Source of the DNA: Acidobacteriota bacterium
GTDB lineage: Bacteria > Acidobacteriota > UBA6911
Assembly: GCA_012719455.1 (NCBI GenBank)
Contig: JAAYAJ010000031.1
Span: 1-64,000 of the forward strand
DNA length: 64,000 nucleotides
Direction of reading: 5' to 3'
The position numbers and the translations under genes were made by a program. The notes under the pieces were generated by a model. That model saw only the letters and a list, made by a program, of their open reading frames with translations, did no database searches and was not told the origin of the DNA. Numbering within the stretch: the stretch's first letter is position 1; each line of letters opens with the position of its first letter. Shown here in pieces: positions 9,187 to 17,626 of the stretch.

Positions 9187-10533
9187 ATGAAAGATCATCG
9201 CTTGGGGTTGTATTCCGGAGTCGGGATGGTGATCGCCAACATGATCGGCGCGGGAGTGTTCCTGAGCACGGGCTACATGGCCCAGGACCTCACCCCCGGG
9301 CAGATCCTGGTGGCCTGGGTTATCGGTGCGCTGCTTGCGCTGTGCGGGGCGCGGGCCTATGCCGGGATCGCCCGGATCGTTCCCCATTCGGGGGGAGAGT
9401 ACCGATTTTTATCCACCCTGGTGCATCCCGCGCTCGGGTACCTGGCCGGGTGGGCGTCCCTGCTGCTCGGGTTTTCCGCGCCGATCGCCATCGACGCCGT
9501 CGCCGCGGGCGCCTTCGCCCACACGCTCGGCGACTGGGTGAACCCGACGCTGTTCGCCGTCGTGTTGATCCTCCTGATGACGGCGGTGCACGCCGTCGGC
9601 CTGCGCTTCTCGGTCACGGCGCAGAACGCCCTGGTGGCGCTCAAGATCCTCCTCGTGGTCGGTTTCATCATCGTCGGCCTGTGGGGCGGGAACAACTCCT
9701 GGCCCACCTGGCGGCCCACGAACCCCTCGGAAGGCTTTCCCCTGGGGGCTTTCATGCAGAACCTCTTCTACATCGCCTTCGCCTTCAGCGGCTGGAACGC
9801 GGCAGTCTACGCCGCCTCCGAATTCCGAAACCCCCGTCGCGACGTACCCCGGGCCCTGCTCCTGGGATGTTCCATCGTCGGGATCCTCTACCTGTTCGTG
9901 AACTGGGTCTTCGTGGCCAACCTCACCCCCGAGCAGTGCCGGGTGGTGAACGACTACGAAACCGCCCGGATTACGCTCGGGCACCTGATCATGCGCAACG
10001 TGGTGGGCGACCTGGGGGCCGCCTGCATGTCGGTGCTCGCGATCATCGCCTTCATCTCGGCCGTCAGCGCGATGACGTTCCTCGGTCCCCGCGTCTATGC
10101 CGCCATGGCCCGGGACGGGTTTCTCCCCGCGGCCCTCAAGGGGAAGGAGGGGCGCCCCCCGGTGGGGGCGGTGATGCTCCAGGGCGCCATCGCCCTCTTC
10201 CTGGTCCTGGCTTACCAGCTCGGGGAAGTGCTCAGCAACGTGGGCGCCATCCTCACCCTGTTTTCGGCGCTGACGGTCTTTTCCCTCTTCTGGGTCCGGT
10301 TCCGCCGCAAGGAGTTTCCCCGGCCGCAGACCGCCGCCCTGGTTGCCGCCCTCATCTATCTCGCCTTTTCCGGGGTGATGCTCTATTTCGGCTTCAGGAG
10401 CTCTCCGACGCTGAACCTCTGGGTCGGTTCGAGCATCCTGGCCGCCCTTGTCGGCTACTTCCTGACCCGCTCCCGGCGGTCGGCCCAAACGGAACGCGAG
10501 GTGACGGAGGAGGCCGCGTCCCCGGACCGATAA
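9187..10533 (+). CDS. APC-superfamily amino-acid permease
   Basis: Inner-membrane transporter of 448 residues with about twelve hydrophobic helices. The first helix carries the APC signature GVGMVIANMIGAGVFLSTG, where the unwound glycine segment binds the substrate's amino and carboxyl groups. SGGEYRFLSTLVHPALGYLAG and the FSGWNAAVYAASEFRNPRRDVPRAL loop are also typical. It most likely imports or exchanges an amino acid or polyamine; specificity cannot be read. The start ATG follows GGGCGGGAG. The next gene begins 88 bases after its stop. Confidence 0.9.
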   Translation: MKDHRLGLYSGVGMVIANMIGAGVFLSTGYMAQDLTPGQILVAWVIGALLALCGARAYAGIARIVPHSGGEYRFLSTLVHPALGYLAGWASLLLGFSAPIAIDAVAAGAFAHTLGDWVNPTLFAVVLILLMTAVHAVGLRFSVTAQNALVALKILLVVGFIIVGLWGGNNSWPTWRPTNPSEGFPLGAFMQNLFYIAFAFSGWNAAVYAASEFRNPRRDVPRALLLGCSIVGILYLFVNWVFVANLTPEQCRVVNDYETARITLGHLIMRNVVGDLGAACMSVLAIIAFISAVSAMTFLGPRVYAAMARDGFLPAALKGKEGRPPVGAVMLQGAIALFLVLAYQLGEVLSNVGAILTLFSALTVFSLFWVRFRRKEFPRPQTAALVAALIYLAFSGVMLYFGFRSSPTLNLWVGSSILAALVGYFLTRSRRSAQTEREVTEEAASPDR

Positions 10534-10621
10534 GCATTATTGCACTTTCCCCGGGGCGGCCGTATGATTGGGGCGGTCGCGGCGGCTGCGCGTGCCGCTC
10601 TTTCAGGCGCCAGGAGGTGTG

Positions 10622-11524
10622 ATGAGTACCATGAACCCGGATCTGCAAAAACCGGCGCACCAGGACAGCGGCCTGGTGCCGGAGGCTGTAAAGCTCGCCC
10701 TTATCCTGATTCTGCTTCTGTCGGTGATTTACCTCTTCTACTCCCATTCCCGGTACCGGCGGACGCAGCAGGCCGAGCTCGCTCAGCTCGGCGCCCGCAT
10801 CGCGGAACTGGAGACGCGCAACAAGGTGGCGGAAGCTTCCCTGACCAGCCGGGTTTCGGAGCTGCAGTCCAGCCTGGAAGAAGCCGTGGGGAGCGCCGAG
10901 GAGACCTTCAAGAAAACCGCGGCCCAGATCCAGGCCGAGGGGAAGAAGACGAAACAGGAACTCTCCCAGGCTCTCGCCACCAAGGCCGAAACCTCGCAGG
11001 TGGAAGCCCGGGTGCAGGCGGTCAAGAGCGAGGCCGAGAGCAGGATCGGCCAGGTCAGCACCGAGGTCGGAGGCGTCAGGACCGAGGTGGGGACCGTGCG
11101 CAGCGACCTGGAAATCACCCGCAGGGACCTGGAGGGAACCCGGCGCCAGCTCGTGGATGTCAAGGATACCCTGAGCGCGGCCGTGGCGAAGAATGCGAGC
11201 GAACTGGCCCAGCTCCGGCTGAAGGGAGAGCACGATTTCTTCGAGTTCACCCTCCCCGACAAGAAAAACCTGGTTAGGGTCGAGGATATCCGCATCCAGC
11301 TGACCCGTACCGACCACAAGAAGGGGAAGTTCAACCTCAAGATCTTCGTGGACGACAGCCAGCTGGAGAAGAAGGACCGCCTCATCAACGAACCGATCCA
11401 GTTCCTGGTGGGTAAGAACCGGATCCGCTACGAGGTAGTGATCAACTGGGTGCAGAAGAACAAGGCGGGCGGGTACCTGAGCATCCCCAAGGACAAGACG
11501 CTCGCTGCGGAACGCCCCCGGTAG
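10622..11524 (+). CDS. Membrane-anchored coiled-coil protein, unknown function
   Basis: I do not recognise a family. The 300-residue protein has a short cytoplasmic N-terminus, one transmembrane helix (AVKLALILILLLSVIYLFY, about residues 21-39), then a long heptad-rich coiled coil to about residue 200 (repeated ELE/VEAR/TEVG elements). The last 100 residues look like a compact beta-rich domain (HDFFEFTLPDKKNLVRVEDI, KFNLKIFVDDSQLEKKD). Topology suggests an envelope structural or scaffolding role, but this is inference. AGGAGGTG precedes the ATG at 10622. A strong bidirectional terminator follows at 11556. Confidence 0.75.
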   Translation: MSTMNPDLQKPAHQDSGLVPEAVKLALILILLLSVIYLFYSHSRYRRTQQAELAQLGARIAELETRNKVAEASLTSRVSELQSSLEEAVGSAEETFKKTAAQIQAEGKKTKQELSQALATKAETSQVEARVQAVKSEAESRIGQVSTEVGGVRTEVGTVRSDLEITRRDLEGTRRQLVDVKDTLSAAVAKNASELAQLRLKGEHDFFEFTLPDKKNLVRVEDIRIQLTRTDHKKGKFNLKIFVDDSQLEKKDRLINEPIQFLVGKNRIRYEVVINWVQKNKAGGYLSIPKDKTLAAERPR

Positions 11525-11555
11525 GACTCTGTTCCACCAGGCACGGGAAAAAAGA

Positions 11556-11583
11556 GAAGGGCGGCCATCAATGGCCGCCCTTC
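11556..11583. terminator. Bidirectional intrinsic terminator
   Basis: A perfect 13-bp palindrome (GAAGGGCGGCCAT, two-base centre, complementary arm) lies between the convergent ends at 11524 and 11606. On the minus strand it is followed by TCTCTTTTTTCCC, a good T-run; on the plus strand by the weaker GTATTT. Confidence 0.85.
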
Positions 11584-11605
11584 GTATTTCAGGGCGCCAC
11601 CGCCT

Positions 11606-13585
11606 TCAGGCCCGGGCCAGGTCCCTCAGAAACAGGAAGAAGAGCTGGGCGTCCTTCAGGAAATTGAGGACCACCCGGTGCGGTCGGGCCAGCAGCCTGA
11701 TCGGCCGGGCGGTGGCCCGCTGCCAGAATTGCCGGAGATCGGACCGGGAATAGGCCAGGCGCTTGGCCATCCCGAAATTCAGGTTGCGCAAGGCCAGCGC
11801 CAGCCGCGACGGCACCCGCAGTTCCGGGAACTGCAACCGGGTGCGTATGTGCGCCAGTTGCAGTTCGGCGGCGCGCAGGTTGCGGTTGAGCTGGCTGCGC
11901 AAGCTCTGGATCTCGGCTACCAGCCGCAGTTCGGCTTCGCTGCGCTTGCGCGTCTGCAGCCACAGCTCCTCCATTTCGAGCGCCAGGGCCAGCCAGCTCC
12001 GGAGCGTGGCGCGGATTTCGCGGCTGCGCCGGAGGAAATGGCGCAGCCGGGATTCCACGACGCACCCGGGCCGGCGGTCGACGCGGTCCTTGAGCCGGAA
12101 GAAGCCGTGCAGCATCGGGTGGCCCCCCTCGATCAGCGTCGAGTTCCGGTACCAGATGAAATTGAAGAAGATGTTTCGGTAATTTTCCGGGTTGGCGCGG
12201 CGGAGCACGTCGCGCATGTAATCGAAGGAATAGAAATTCTTCCAGGCCTCCCGGTAGGAGGCCGCCAGTTCCCCGGGGCGGAAGTTCGGGTGCCGGATCG
12301 TCTCGTGGAACGAATCGTAATCGTTCAGGTCGGGGTGCATCGGCTCCCCGCTGTGCACCATGCGGGCGTGGTCCTGCGACCCGGGAATCGGGGTCAGCAT
12401 GAAAAACGACGCCTGTTCCACCTGCAGTTCGCTTTGCAGGCGCGCCACGTCGGAACGGAGCGACTCCGGGGTGTCGAAGGGGAAGCCGAAGATGTAGGCG
12501 ACGTGGGTAGCCACCCTGGCCCCGTGCCAGGCGGCGATCAGCCGCGCGTAGTCCTGCACGTGGTTCTGGGTCTTTCCGACCGCCTCGAGGTTCCGGGGGT
12601 TGATGCTCTCCATCCCGATGAAGACCTGGGTGCAGCCGGCCCGGGCCGCGAGCGGAATGAAATCGGGGATGCGGTAGGACTGCGTGTCCACCTGGATCAT
12701 GAACTCGATCGGGATCCGCTCTTCCTCCCGCAGCCGGATGAGCGCGAGGAAGATTTCGCGCCAGTGGCGGTTGCGGGCGAAATTGTCGTCGGTGAAAAAA
12801 TAAAAATTGACCCGGTTCCGGGCGTAGTTTTCGCGCAGGGTCCGGATCAGCGCCTCCGGGGAGCGTTCGCGCATCTTCCGCCCCTGGACGCTGATGATGG
12901 AGCAGAAGCTGCAGTTGAAGGGGCAGCCGCGGCTGCAGTCGATGGTCCCGAAGTTGGAAACGATGAATTTCCTGAGGTAGTCCCCGTGGATCATCGGGAT
13001 GGGGCGGTCGTGAAGATCGGGCTTGTGGTCCATGAAGTCGTACAGCGGCCGCAACCGGTCCTCGGCCGCGTCCCGGAGCAGGTCCCCCCAGGTTTCCTCC
13101 ACCTCCCCTTTCACCACGGTCACGCCCAGGTCGAGCAGTTCCTGGATTTCGGGCGACACCCCCTCGAGCATCGCCAGCGTCCCGCTGACATGGAAGCCGC
13201 CGATGAGGACCTGCAACCCCCCGGCGCGGAATTTCCGGGCCAGGTCGGCCGCCCGCGGAAACTGGTTGGACTGCACGCCGGCCAGGGCGATCACGGTCCG
13301 GGTGCGGGGCAGGCGGTGCGACCGGATGATGCGCCGCACGGGGATCTTCTCGACCGTGTCGTCGAACAGCTCCACCTCGATGTCGATGTCCCCGAGCAGG
13401 CGCCGCCCGGCGACGTCGCGGGTGAGGCTGGCCAGGCAGGCCAGGGTGTTGCTCGGCAGCACCCCCCGGAAATGCCGAATGACGTAGCCCTCGTCGTCGT
13501 ACTTCGACGGCTTGACGAGGACGACGCGGAGGGTTTTGCCCGTGGTCCGGGCCGATCTGAAAAGACTTCGGGTCATCTGCCGCAT
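11606..13585 (-). CDS. B12-binding-type radical SAM protein
   Basis: Protein of 659 residues. The first 190 residues resemble the cobalamin-binding Rossmann-like domain of this class (VVLVKPSKYDDEGYV, LIGGFHVSGT) but without an evident D-x-H-x-x-G motif. The radical SAM core follows with the cluster motif C-P-F-N-C-S-F-C after GTIDCSRG. A long arginine-rich helical C-terminus (about 180 residues) is not typical and could form a coiled coil. BchE- and HpnR-like relatives carry out cyclisations or methylations; the product here is unknown. The ATG at 13585 is chosen over an upstream TTG. A TATTAT -10 at 13596-13601 is so close that the mRNA would have almost no leader. Confidence 0.85.
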   Translation of the reverse strand: MRQMTRSLFRSARTTGKTLRVVLVKPSKYDDEGYVIRHFRGVLPSNTLACLASLTRDVAGRRLLGDIDIEVELFDDTVEKIPVRRIIRSHRLPRTRTVIALAGVQSNQFPRAADLARKFRAGGLQVLIGGFHVSGTLAMLEGVSPEIQELLDLGVTVVKGEVEETWGDLLRDAAEDRLRPLYDFMDHKPDLHDRPIPMIHGDYLRKFIVSNFGTIDCSRGCPFNCSFCSIISVQGRKMRERSPEALIRTLRENYARNRVNFYFFTDDNFARNRHWREIFLALIRLREEERIPIEFMIQVDTQSYRIPDFIPLAARAGCTQVFIGMESINPRNLEAVGKTQNHVQDYARLIAAWHGARVATHVAYIFGFPFDTPESLRSDVARLQSELQVEQASFFMLTPIPGSQDHARMVHSGEPMHPDLNDYDSFHETIRHPNFRPGELAASYREAWKNFYSFDYMRDVLRRANPENYRNIFFNFIWYRNSTLIEGGHPMLHGFFRLKDRVDRRPGCVVESRLRHFLRRSREIRATLRSWLALALEMEELWLQTRKRSEAELRLVAEIQSLRSQLNRNLRAAELQLAHIRTRLQFPELRVPSRLALALRNLNFGMAKRLAYSRSDLRQFWQRATARPIRLLARPHRVVLNFLKDAQLFFLFLRDLARA

Positions 13586-13688
13586 CCTGTTCAAAATAAT
13601 ACCCGGTGATTTTAGGGGCTTGAAAAGGGATGTGCAATGCTCCGGGGGCTCCTTTTACAGAGCTTTTACACAAGGGGATTGCCGCACC

Positions 13689-13711
13689 GGCGGGCGTCGG
13701 GGGCGCCCGCC
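13689..13711 (-). terminator. Hairpin after the Gfo/Idh-like gene
   Basis: Eight-bp perfect stem GGCGGGCG / CGCCCGCC with a seven-base loop, 11 bases beyond the stop at 13722 on the minus strand. No T-run follows, so termination strength is uncertain. Confidence 0.4.
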
Positions 13712-13721
13712 GTCCCGGGTT

Positions 13722-14819
13722 TCAGTGGTTGAAAATCCAGGTGGGGAATGGTTTTGTCGAGGCGGAGAACAACGAGAGCTTGCGGGCTTGGGCCGCGCTC
13801 GCGTCCGTCGTGCCGATGTTCATGTGCTTGCCGGTCGCAAGGGAGCGGTAGGCGGTCTCGATGACGCGCACGGAGGCGAGTTCATCCTCGGAGGAGATCT
13901 CCGGGATCTCTTCCCCCGAAATCACGTCGACAAAATGATTCAGTTGCACGCCGAGGGCCTTCTGGGTGCTGTACCCTTGGCCGAAGTGGATCCAGTCGGA
14001 CGCCCCGGTGGGGCGGTAAAACGACTTATGCCAGCCGATGCACATGTTCCCCTGGGTGCCGTAGATGCGGAAGTAGTCGTCGCCGTTGTTCTTGAGCGAC
14101 CAGCTCAGGTGCAGGGTGCCGATAATGCCCGGTTCGGTGCTCAATTCCAGCCGCACGGTGTCCTCCACGTCCCTGGACTGGACCCGGCGCCCCTCCTCCG
14201 CCCGGAGCGCCTGGATGGGGCCGAACAGGTATCGTACGGCATCGACGCCCTGGGGACCGCCGTCCATGAGCACTCCCCCCCCGCTGATTTCGGGCCGGAC
14301 GTTCCAGCGCGAAGTCATGTCGACCGTTTCACGGAAATCCCCCTCGAATTCGAGCACGTGGCCGAGGATGCCGGCCTGGATCAGCCCCTTTGCCTGGATG
14401 ACGTCGGCCACGAAGCGGAATTTGGATCCCATCATGAGGGTGGCTCCGCACCCGCGTGCCGTCTCCTGCATCTTCACGGCCGACTCCAGGTCGAGCGCCA
14501 GCGGCGGTTCGCAGAGGGTGTGGATCCGGTTGCCGAGAAGGCTCGTGGCGATTTCCGTGTGGCTGGTCGGGGGAGTGCAGATCACCGCCCCATCGGCCGG
14601 GTGGCCGGCGGCCAGGTACTCTTCCACCGAACCGAAGGACTTGCACCGGAAGGAATGCCGGAACGCCTCGGCCGCCTCGGCGTTGGGATCGATGACGGCC
14701 TCGAGAGTCATGCGCGGGTGGTTGTGGATCACCGTTGCGTAGCAATGGCCCGTCCGACCGCATCCTACCAGCACGAATTTAAAGGGTTTAGCCCATTTCT
14801 TGAAAACATCTGCCCGCAA
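13722..14819 (-). CDS. Gfo/Idh/MocA-fold oxidoreductase, catalytic residues missing
   Basis: Protein of 365 residues with the N-terminal NAD(P)-binding Rossmann domain (KFVLVGCGRTGHCYA) and the C-terminal alpha/beta domain of the dehydrogenase family acting on sugars and inositols. The family's catalytic lysine normally sits in a C/V-E-K-P motif; here the same place reads LCEPPLAL, so Lys is replaced by Pro. The second motif, normally D-x-G-x-H-x-x-D, reads MDGGPQGVDAVRYL, with His replaced by Gln. It may therefore bind NAD(P) without acting as a dehydrogenase. A CATAAT extended -10 at 14894-14899 (minus strand) precedes a leader of about 68 nt. Confidence 0.85.
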   Translation of the reverse strand: MRADVFKKWAKPFKFVLVGCGRTGHCYATVIHNHPRMTLEAVIDPNAEAAEAFRHSFRCKSFGSVEEYLAAGHPADGAVICTPPTSHTEIATSLLGNRIHTLCEPPLALDLESAVKMQETARGCGATLMMGSKFRFVADVIQAKGLIQAGILGHVLEFEGDFRETVDMTSRWNVRPEISGGGVLMDGGPQGVDAVRYLFGPIQALRAEEGRRVQSRDVEDTVRLELSTEPGIIGTLHLSWSLKNNGDDYFRIYGTQGNMCIGWHKSFYRPTGASDWIHFGQGYSTQKALGVQLNHFVDVISGEEIPEISSEDELASVRVIETAYRSLATGKHMNIGTTDASAAQARKLSLFSASTKPFPTWIFNH

Positions 14820-15004
14820 GACACCCTCGCTTTTCCACTGCAGCCCGCATGCGTACGCGGTTCTCTCATGATATCGGCATCCTGGCGTTCGGCATTATGG
14901 CAAAATGACCCGGCCGGGATGGAATTCCGCCGCCCGAAAGCGTTTTCCGTACGACGGGAAATGGCCGGGTATGTTGCTGATAGAATTAGTTTTGCTGAAT
15001 TGAT

Positions 15005-15409
15005 CTATTCTTCGACGATGTAGGCGACGTGCTCCTTGCGCAGCAGGAAGCGGGGGCCCCGGGCCGACAGCCCGATGCTGAAGCAGTCCCTGTCGTAGTA
15101 GCGGATGCGGCCGCGGAATTTTTCCCCGTCCGTGAGCACCACCGTGACCTTGGCGTGCGATTCGACCAGCCCCTTGAGGTAGGCCGCCTCCTCCCCGGTG
15201 CTGCCGGGGTGGACCAGTTCCTCGATATCCCCGGGCAGGCTGTTCGGCAGTTTGTTGGGATGGGGCGCGGGATGGGGCCGGTACGGGCGCCGGGGGTGAT
15301 GGGGCGCGTGGTCGGCCCCCGCGCCGTGCGGCTGTCCATGCGGCCGCCCATGCGCCCGCCTGTGCGGGTTCCTCCTCTGCCTGTGATGATGCCCGTCCGA
15401 AAAAGTCAT
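15005..15409 (-). CDS. Hfq-like Sm-fold protein with His-rich N-terminal tail
   Basis: Protein of 134 residues. Residues 72-134 look like an Hfq/LSm domain: an N-terminal helix (EEAAYLKGLVESH), beta strands VTVVLTDGEKFRGRIRYYDRDCFSIGL, and the last strands LLRKEHVAYIVEE, matching the Hfq pattern ending in K-H-A-I-S. Hfq is the hexameric RNA chaperone for small RNAs. The first 50 residues are extremely rich in His, Arg and Pro and look disordered; ordinary Hfq carries its disordered tail at the C-terminus. No in-frame ATG exists between the tail and the domain. Function in RNA binding is likely, a metal-binding role of the tail is speculation. Confidence 0.75.
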   Translation of the reverse strand: MTFSDGHHHRQRRNPHRRAHGRPHGQPHGAGADHAPHHPRRPYRPHPAPHPNKLPNSLPGDIEELVHPGSTGEEAAYLKGLVESHAKVTVVLTDGEKFRGRIRYYDRDCFSIGLSARGPRFLLRKEHVAYIVEE

Positions 15410-15530
15410 GGTAGACCCGCCGCTCGATCCGCCACCGCTTCGGGGGTCGAGGCTGGTGGGGCGGACGGCGCCACGATAGCAGAGCCGGTTTTACAGCGAA
15501 ACAAAATTCCTCTATGCCCCTCCGCCGGCG

Positions 15531-16046
15531 TCAGGGTTGGCTGTCGGCGAGGAAGCGCTCTATGTTTTTCCGGAGCCGCGCGACCTCGGCCGGGCTGAGC
15601 CAGGGATTGGACAGGTGGCGGATCACCTCCTCCTCCGTCATCCCCAGCCGCATCCCCTCCGCCACGGCGACTGCGTACCCCTCGATCTCCGTGGGGCGGT
15701 CGACGTAGTGCAGGTCGTGATCCCACAATTCCTCCCCCTCGTAGAACTGGCGCAGGTGGGTCAGTTCGTGCGCCAGGTCGAGGTAGAGGTCGAGCCCGCT
15801 CCCGGAACGGTAATAAGATTCGAACAGGGCGATGGCCGGCATCTGGACGTCCACGAAGCAGAACCCCTCCTCCGGCCGGATGTCGACCCGCGCCCGGTCG
15901 AGCAGCGGGCCGAGGGGCGTGGCCGGCGTTTCGATCCGGCGCACGACCGGGCTCTCCTCGAACCTCGGCAGCAGCTTGCGATAGGGGTGGGGGCCGGATG
16001 CCAGGTCGCGGACCACTCGGGCGTATTCGGGCAGCTCGATCTTCAT
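15531..16046 (-). CDS. Small zincin-like metallopeptidase domain protein
   Basis: Protein of 171 residues with a single H-E-x-x-H motif (LAHELTHLRQF) and downstream acidic residues in DRPTEIEGYAVAVAEGM that could supply the third zinc ligand. No signal peptide, so it would be cytoplasmic. I do not know a characterised homologue; the size suggests a minimal gluzincin-like protein. I start at the ATG at 16046, which lies six bases after an extended -10 element on the same strand, so the mRNA appears leaderless. The gene is divergent from the L7Ae-like gene with only 95 bases between the two ATGs. Confidence 0.72.
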   Translation of the reverse strand: MKIELPEYARVVRDLASGPHPYRKLLPRFEESPVVRRIETPATPLGPLLDRARVDIRPEEGFCFVDVQMPAIALFESYYRSGSGLDLYLDLAHELTHLRQFYEGEELWDHDLHYVDRPTEIEGYAVAVAEGMRLGMTEEEVIRHLSNPWLSPAEVARLRKNIERFLADSQP

Positions 16047-16052
16047 GTTCCG

Positions 16053-16061
16053 ATTGTGCCA
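16053..16061 (-). promoter_or_regulatory. Extended -10 promoter, leaderless start of the zincin gene
   Basis: On the minus strand TG-G-CACAAT ends six bases before the ATG at 16046. Confidence 0.5.
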
Positions 16062-16126
16062 GATTCCGCGCTTTACTTCGAGCCCAACCGGCGACCCCGG
16101 GGAGTGCGGCGGTTCCGGGCGCGCAA

Positions 16127-16135
16127 TGGTACAAT
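16127..16135 (+). promoter_or_regulatory. Extended -10 promoter, leaderless start of the L7Ae-like gene
   Basis: TG-G-TACAAT ends six bases before the ATG at 16142, mirroring the divergent promoter at 16053-16061. Confidence 0.55.
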
Positions 16136-16141
16136 CGGGCC

Positions 16142-16468
16142 ATGACAAAAAAGCGAGTCGTGGCTTCGCCGGAGGCCCTGTTCGGTTTCGCGGTGCGCGC
16201 ACGCATTCTCTTGTTCGGCCGGGACAATATCATGCGCGCCCGGGGGCGGCTCCACTTCGTTCTGATCACCGGGGACCTCTCCGCCAACAGCCGCGACGAG
16301 ATCCTCGAGGACTTCCGACACTACCCGGTTGTCGCCTGCTACACCTCCGCGGAACTCGAAAAAATGCTGGGGGTGCGCAACACCAAGGTCGTGGGTTTCC
16401 GGAAATCGACCCTGGCGCAGTCGATCTACCTGGCGCTCAAGGAGCACCGGGTCAACTCCCCGTCATGA
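16142..16468 (+). CDS. L7Ae/YlxQ-like RNA-binding protein
   Basis: Protein of 108 residues resembling the L7Ae/L30e/S12e fold as found in bacterial YlxQ: FGFAVRARILLFGRDNIMRA, then LHFVLITGDLSANSRDEIL, a variable loop, and AELEKMLGVRNTKVVGF. These proteins bind kink-turn RNA or ribosomal components. Here it is not next to nusA-infB, the usual place of ylxQ, but overlaps the pseudouridine-synthase-like gene by four bases (ATGA), which suggests a joint role in RNA modification or ribosome assembly. No ribosome binding site; the promoter lies so close that the mRNA is predicted leaderless. Confidence 0.75.
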   Translation: MTKKRVVASPEALFGFAVRARILLFGRDNIMRARGRLHFVLITGDLSANSRDEILEDFRHYPVVACYTSAELEKMLGVRNTKVVGFRKSTLAQSIYLALKEHRVNSPS

Positions 16469-17367
16469 GCGCCGGAAACCGGGGGTACGAATACCGCCTG
16501 CGCCTGGGCCCCGACGCCGCCGGCGTCCCGCTCCTCGAATATCTCGCGCGTCGCTACCCTGGAACCGCTGAAAGCGACTGGCTCGACCGCATCGGCGCGG
16601 GCAGGGTCCTCCTCGACGGCGTCCCGGTCGCCAGCGACACCCTCCTCGCGCCGGGGCGGGAGCTGACCTGGTCGCGCCCGCCGTGGAAGGAACCCCGGGT
16701 GCCGCTCGACTATGCCATTCTCCACCTGGACGCGCACCTGCTCGCCGTGGCCAAGCCTGCGGGGCTCCCGACGATGCCCGGGGGAGGCCTCTTCATGGAG
16801 CATACCCTGCTCGCCCTCGTGCGCCGGCGCTTCCCCCATGCGAACCCGCTTCACCGCCTGGGACGGGGGACCTCGGGGGTGGTGCTCTTCGCCCTGACGA
16901 AGGAGGCGTTTGCCCGCGTCTCCTCCCTATGGGGGGGCGGGCGCACCCTCAAGCTCTACCGCGCCCTGGCCTCGAGCCTGCCCGACAGGGACATGTTCGA
17001 GATCGACGTCCCGATCGGCCCCGTCCCCCACGCGCTGCTGGGCACCGTCCATGCCGCGCACCCGGCGGGGAAACGGGCCCACAGCCGGGTCCGGGTCCTC
17101 GAGCGCCGCGCCGGCGCCGCGCTGGTCGAGGTCGAGATCACCACCGGCCGCCCGCACCAGATCCGCATCCACCTGGCCGCGGCCGGCCACCCGCTCGTGG
17201 GCGACCCCCTGTACGGCCCCGGCGGCGTCCCCCCCGCGGGCTGCCGCGCCCTTCCCGGCGACCTCGGCTACCATCTCCACCACCAGACGCTGGCCTTCCC
17301 CCACCCCGCCGACGCCCGCCCCATAGAAATCACCTGCGCCCCGCCCCCCCTGCTCCGCACAAGCTGA
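16465..17367 (+). CDS. RluA-like pseudouridine synthase, variant active site
   Basis: Protein of 300 residues. An S4-like N-terminus (LDRIGAGRVLLDGVPV) precedes an RluA-type catalytic domain with AVAKPAGLPTMPGG and the conserved C-terminal GRPHQIRIHLAAAGHPLVGDPLYG. In RluA enzymes the catalytic Asp sits in H-R-L-D-x-x-T-S-G; here the motif is HRLGRGTSG, with Gly at that position. I recall the same G-R-G variant in cyanobacterial and plant RluA relatives, so it may be a lineage variant rather than an error. Its role would be isomerisation of uridine in rRNA or tRNA if active. Translationally coupled to the upstream L7Ae-like gene. Confidence 0.85.
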   Translation: MSAGNRGYEYRLRLGPDAAGVPLLEYLARRYPGTAESDWLDRIGAGRVLLDGVPVASDTLLAPGRELTWSRPPWKEPRVPLDYAILHLDAHLLAVAKPAGLPTMPGGGLFMEHTLLALVRRRFPHANPLHRLGRGTSGVVLFALTKEAFARVSSLWGGGRTLKLYRALASSLPDRDMFEIDVPIGPVPHALLGTVHAAHPAGKRAHSRVRVLERRAGAALVEVEITTGRPHQIRIHLAAAGHPLVGDPLYGPGGVPPAGCRALPGDLGYHLHHQTLAFPHPADARPIEITCAPPPLLRTS

Positions 17368-17626
17368 CCCTCCCCATTTCCCCAATCCCCCCAGTTCCCC
17401 AATCGCCCCAGTCCTACTCCCCCATCCCCCTCCCCTCCATTCCCCCCCCTAGCCCTGCCCTCCCCCGGCCCGGCCTTTCCCCCGGCTCCGCTTTCTCCTT
17501 GCAAACCCCGCCCCGATCCCCTATCTTTTTCTATCGTGGAACAGGCGCGCCCCGAGCCCCGTGCCCGGAGCCGCCCGACCGACGCCGATTGCCTCCAGCG
17601 GCAGTCGAGTGCCGCAGCAAAAGCGT
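17368..17626. other. Cytosine-rich intergenic tract before tRNA-Ala
   Basis: No gene. From 17365 to about 17490 the plus strand is almost purely pyrimidine with many runs of four to eight C, partly as a degenerate repeat of CCCCAAT and CCCCAGT words; the minus strand is correspondingly rich in G-runs. The tRNA promoter follows at 17499-17527. Confidence 0.6.
17499..17527 (+). promoter_or_regulatory. Sigma70 promoter of tRNA-Ala
   Basis: TTGCAA (17499-17504), spacer of exactly 17 bases, TATCTT (17522-17527). Start expected near 17534, about 90 nt before the mature tRNA 5' end. Confidence 0.55.
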
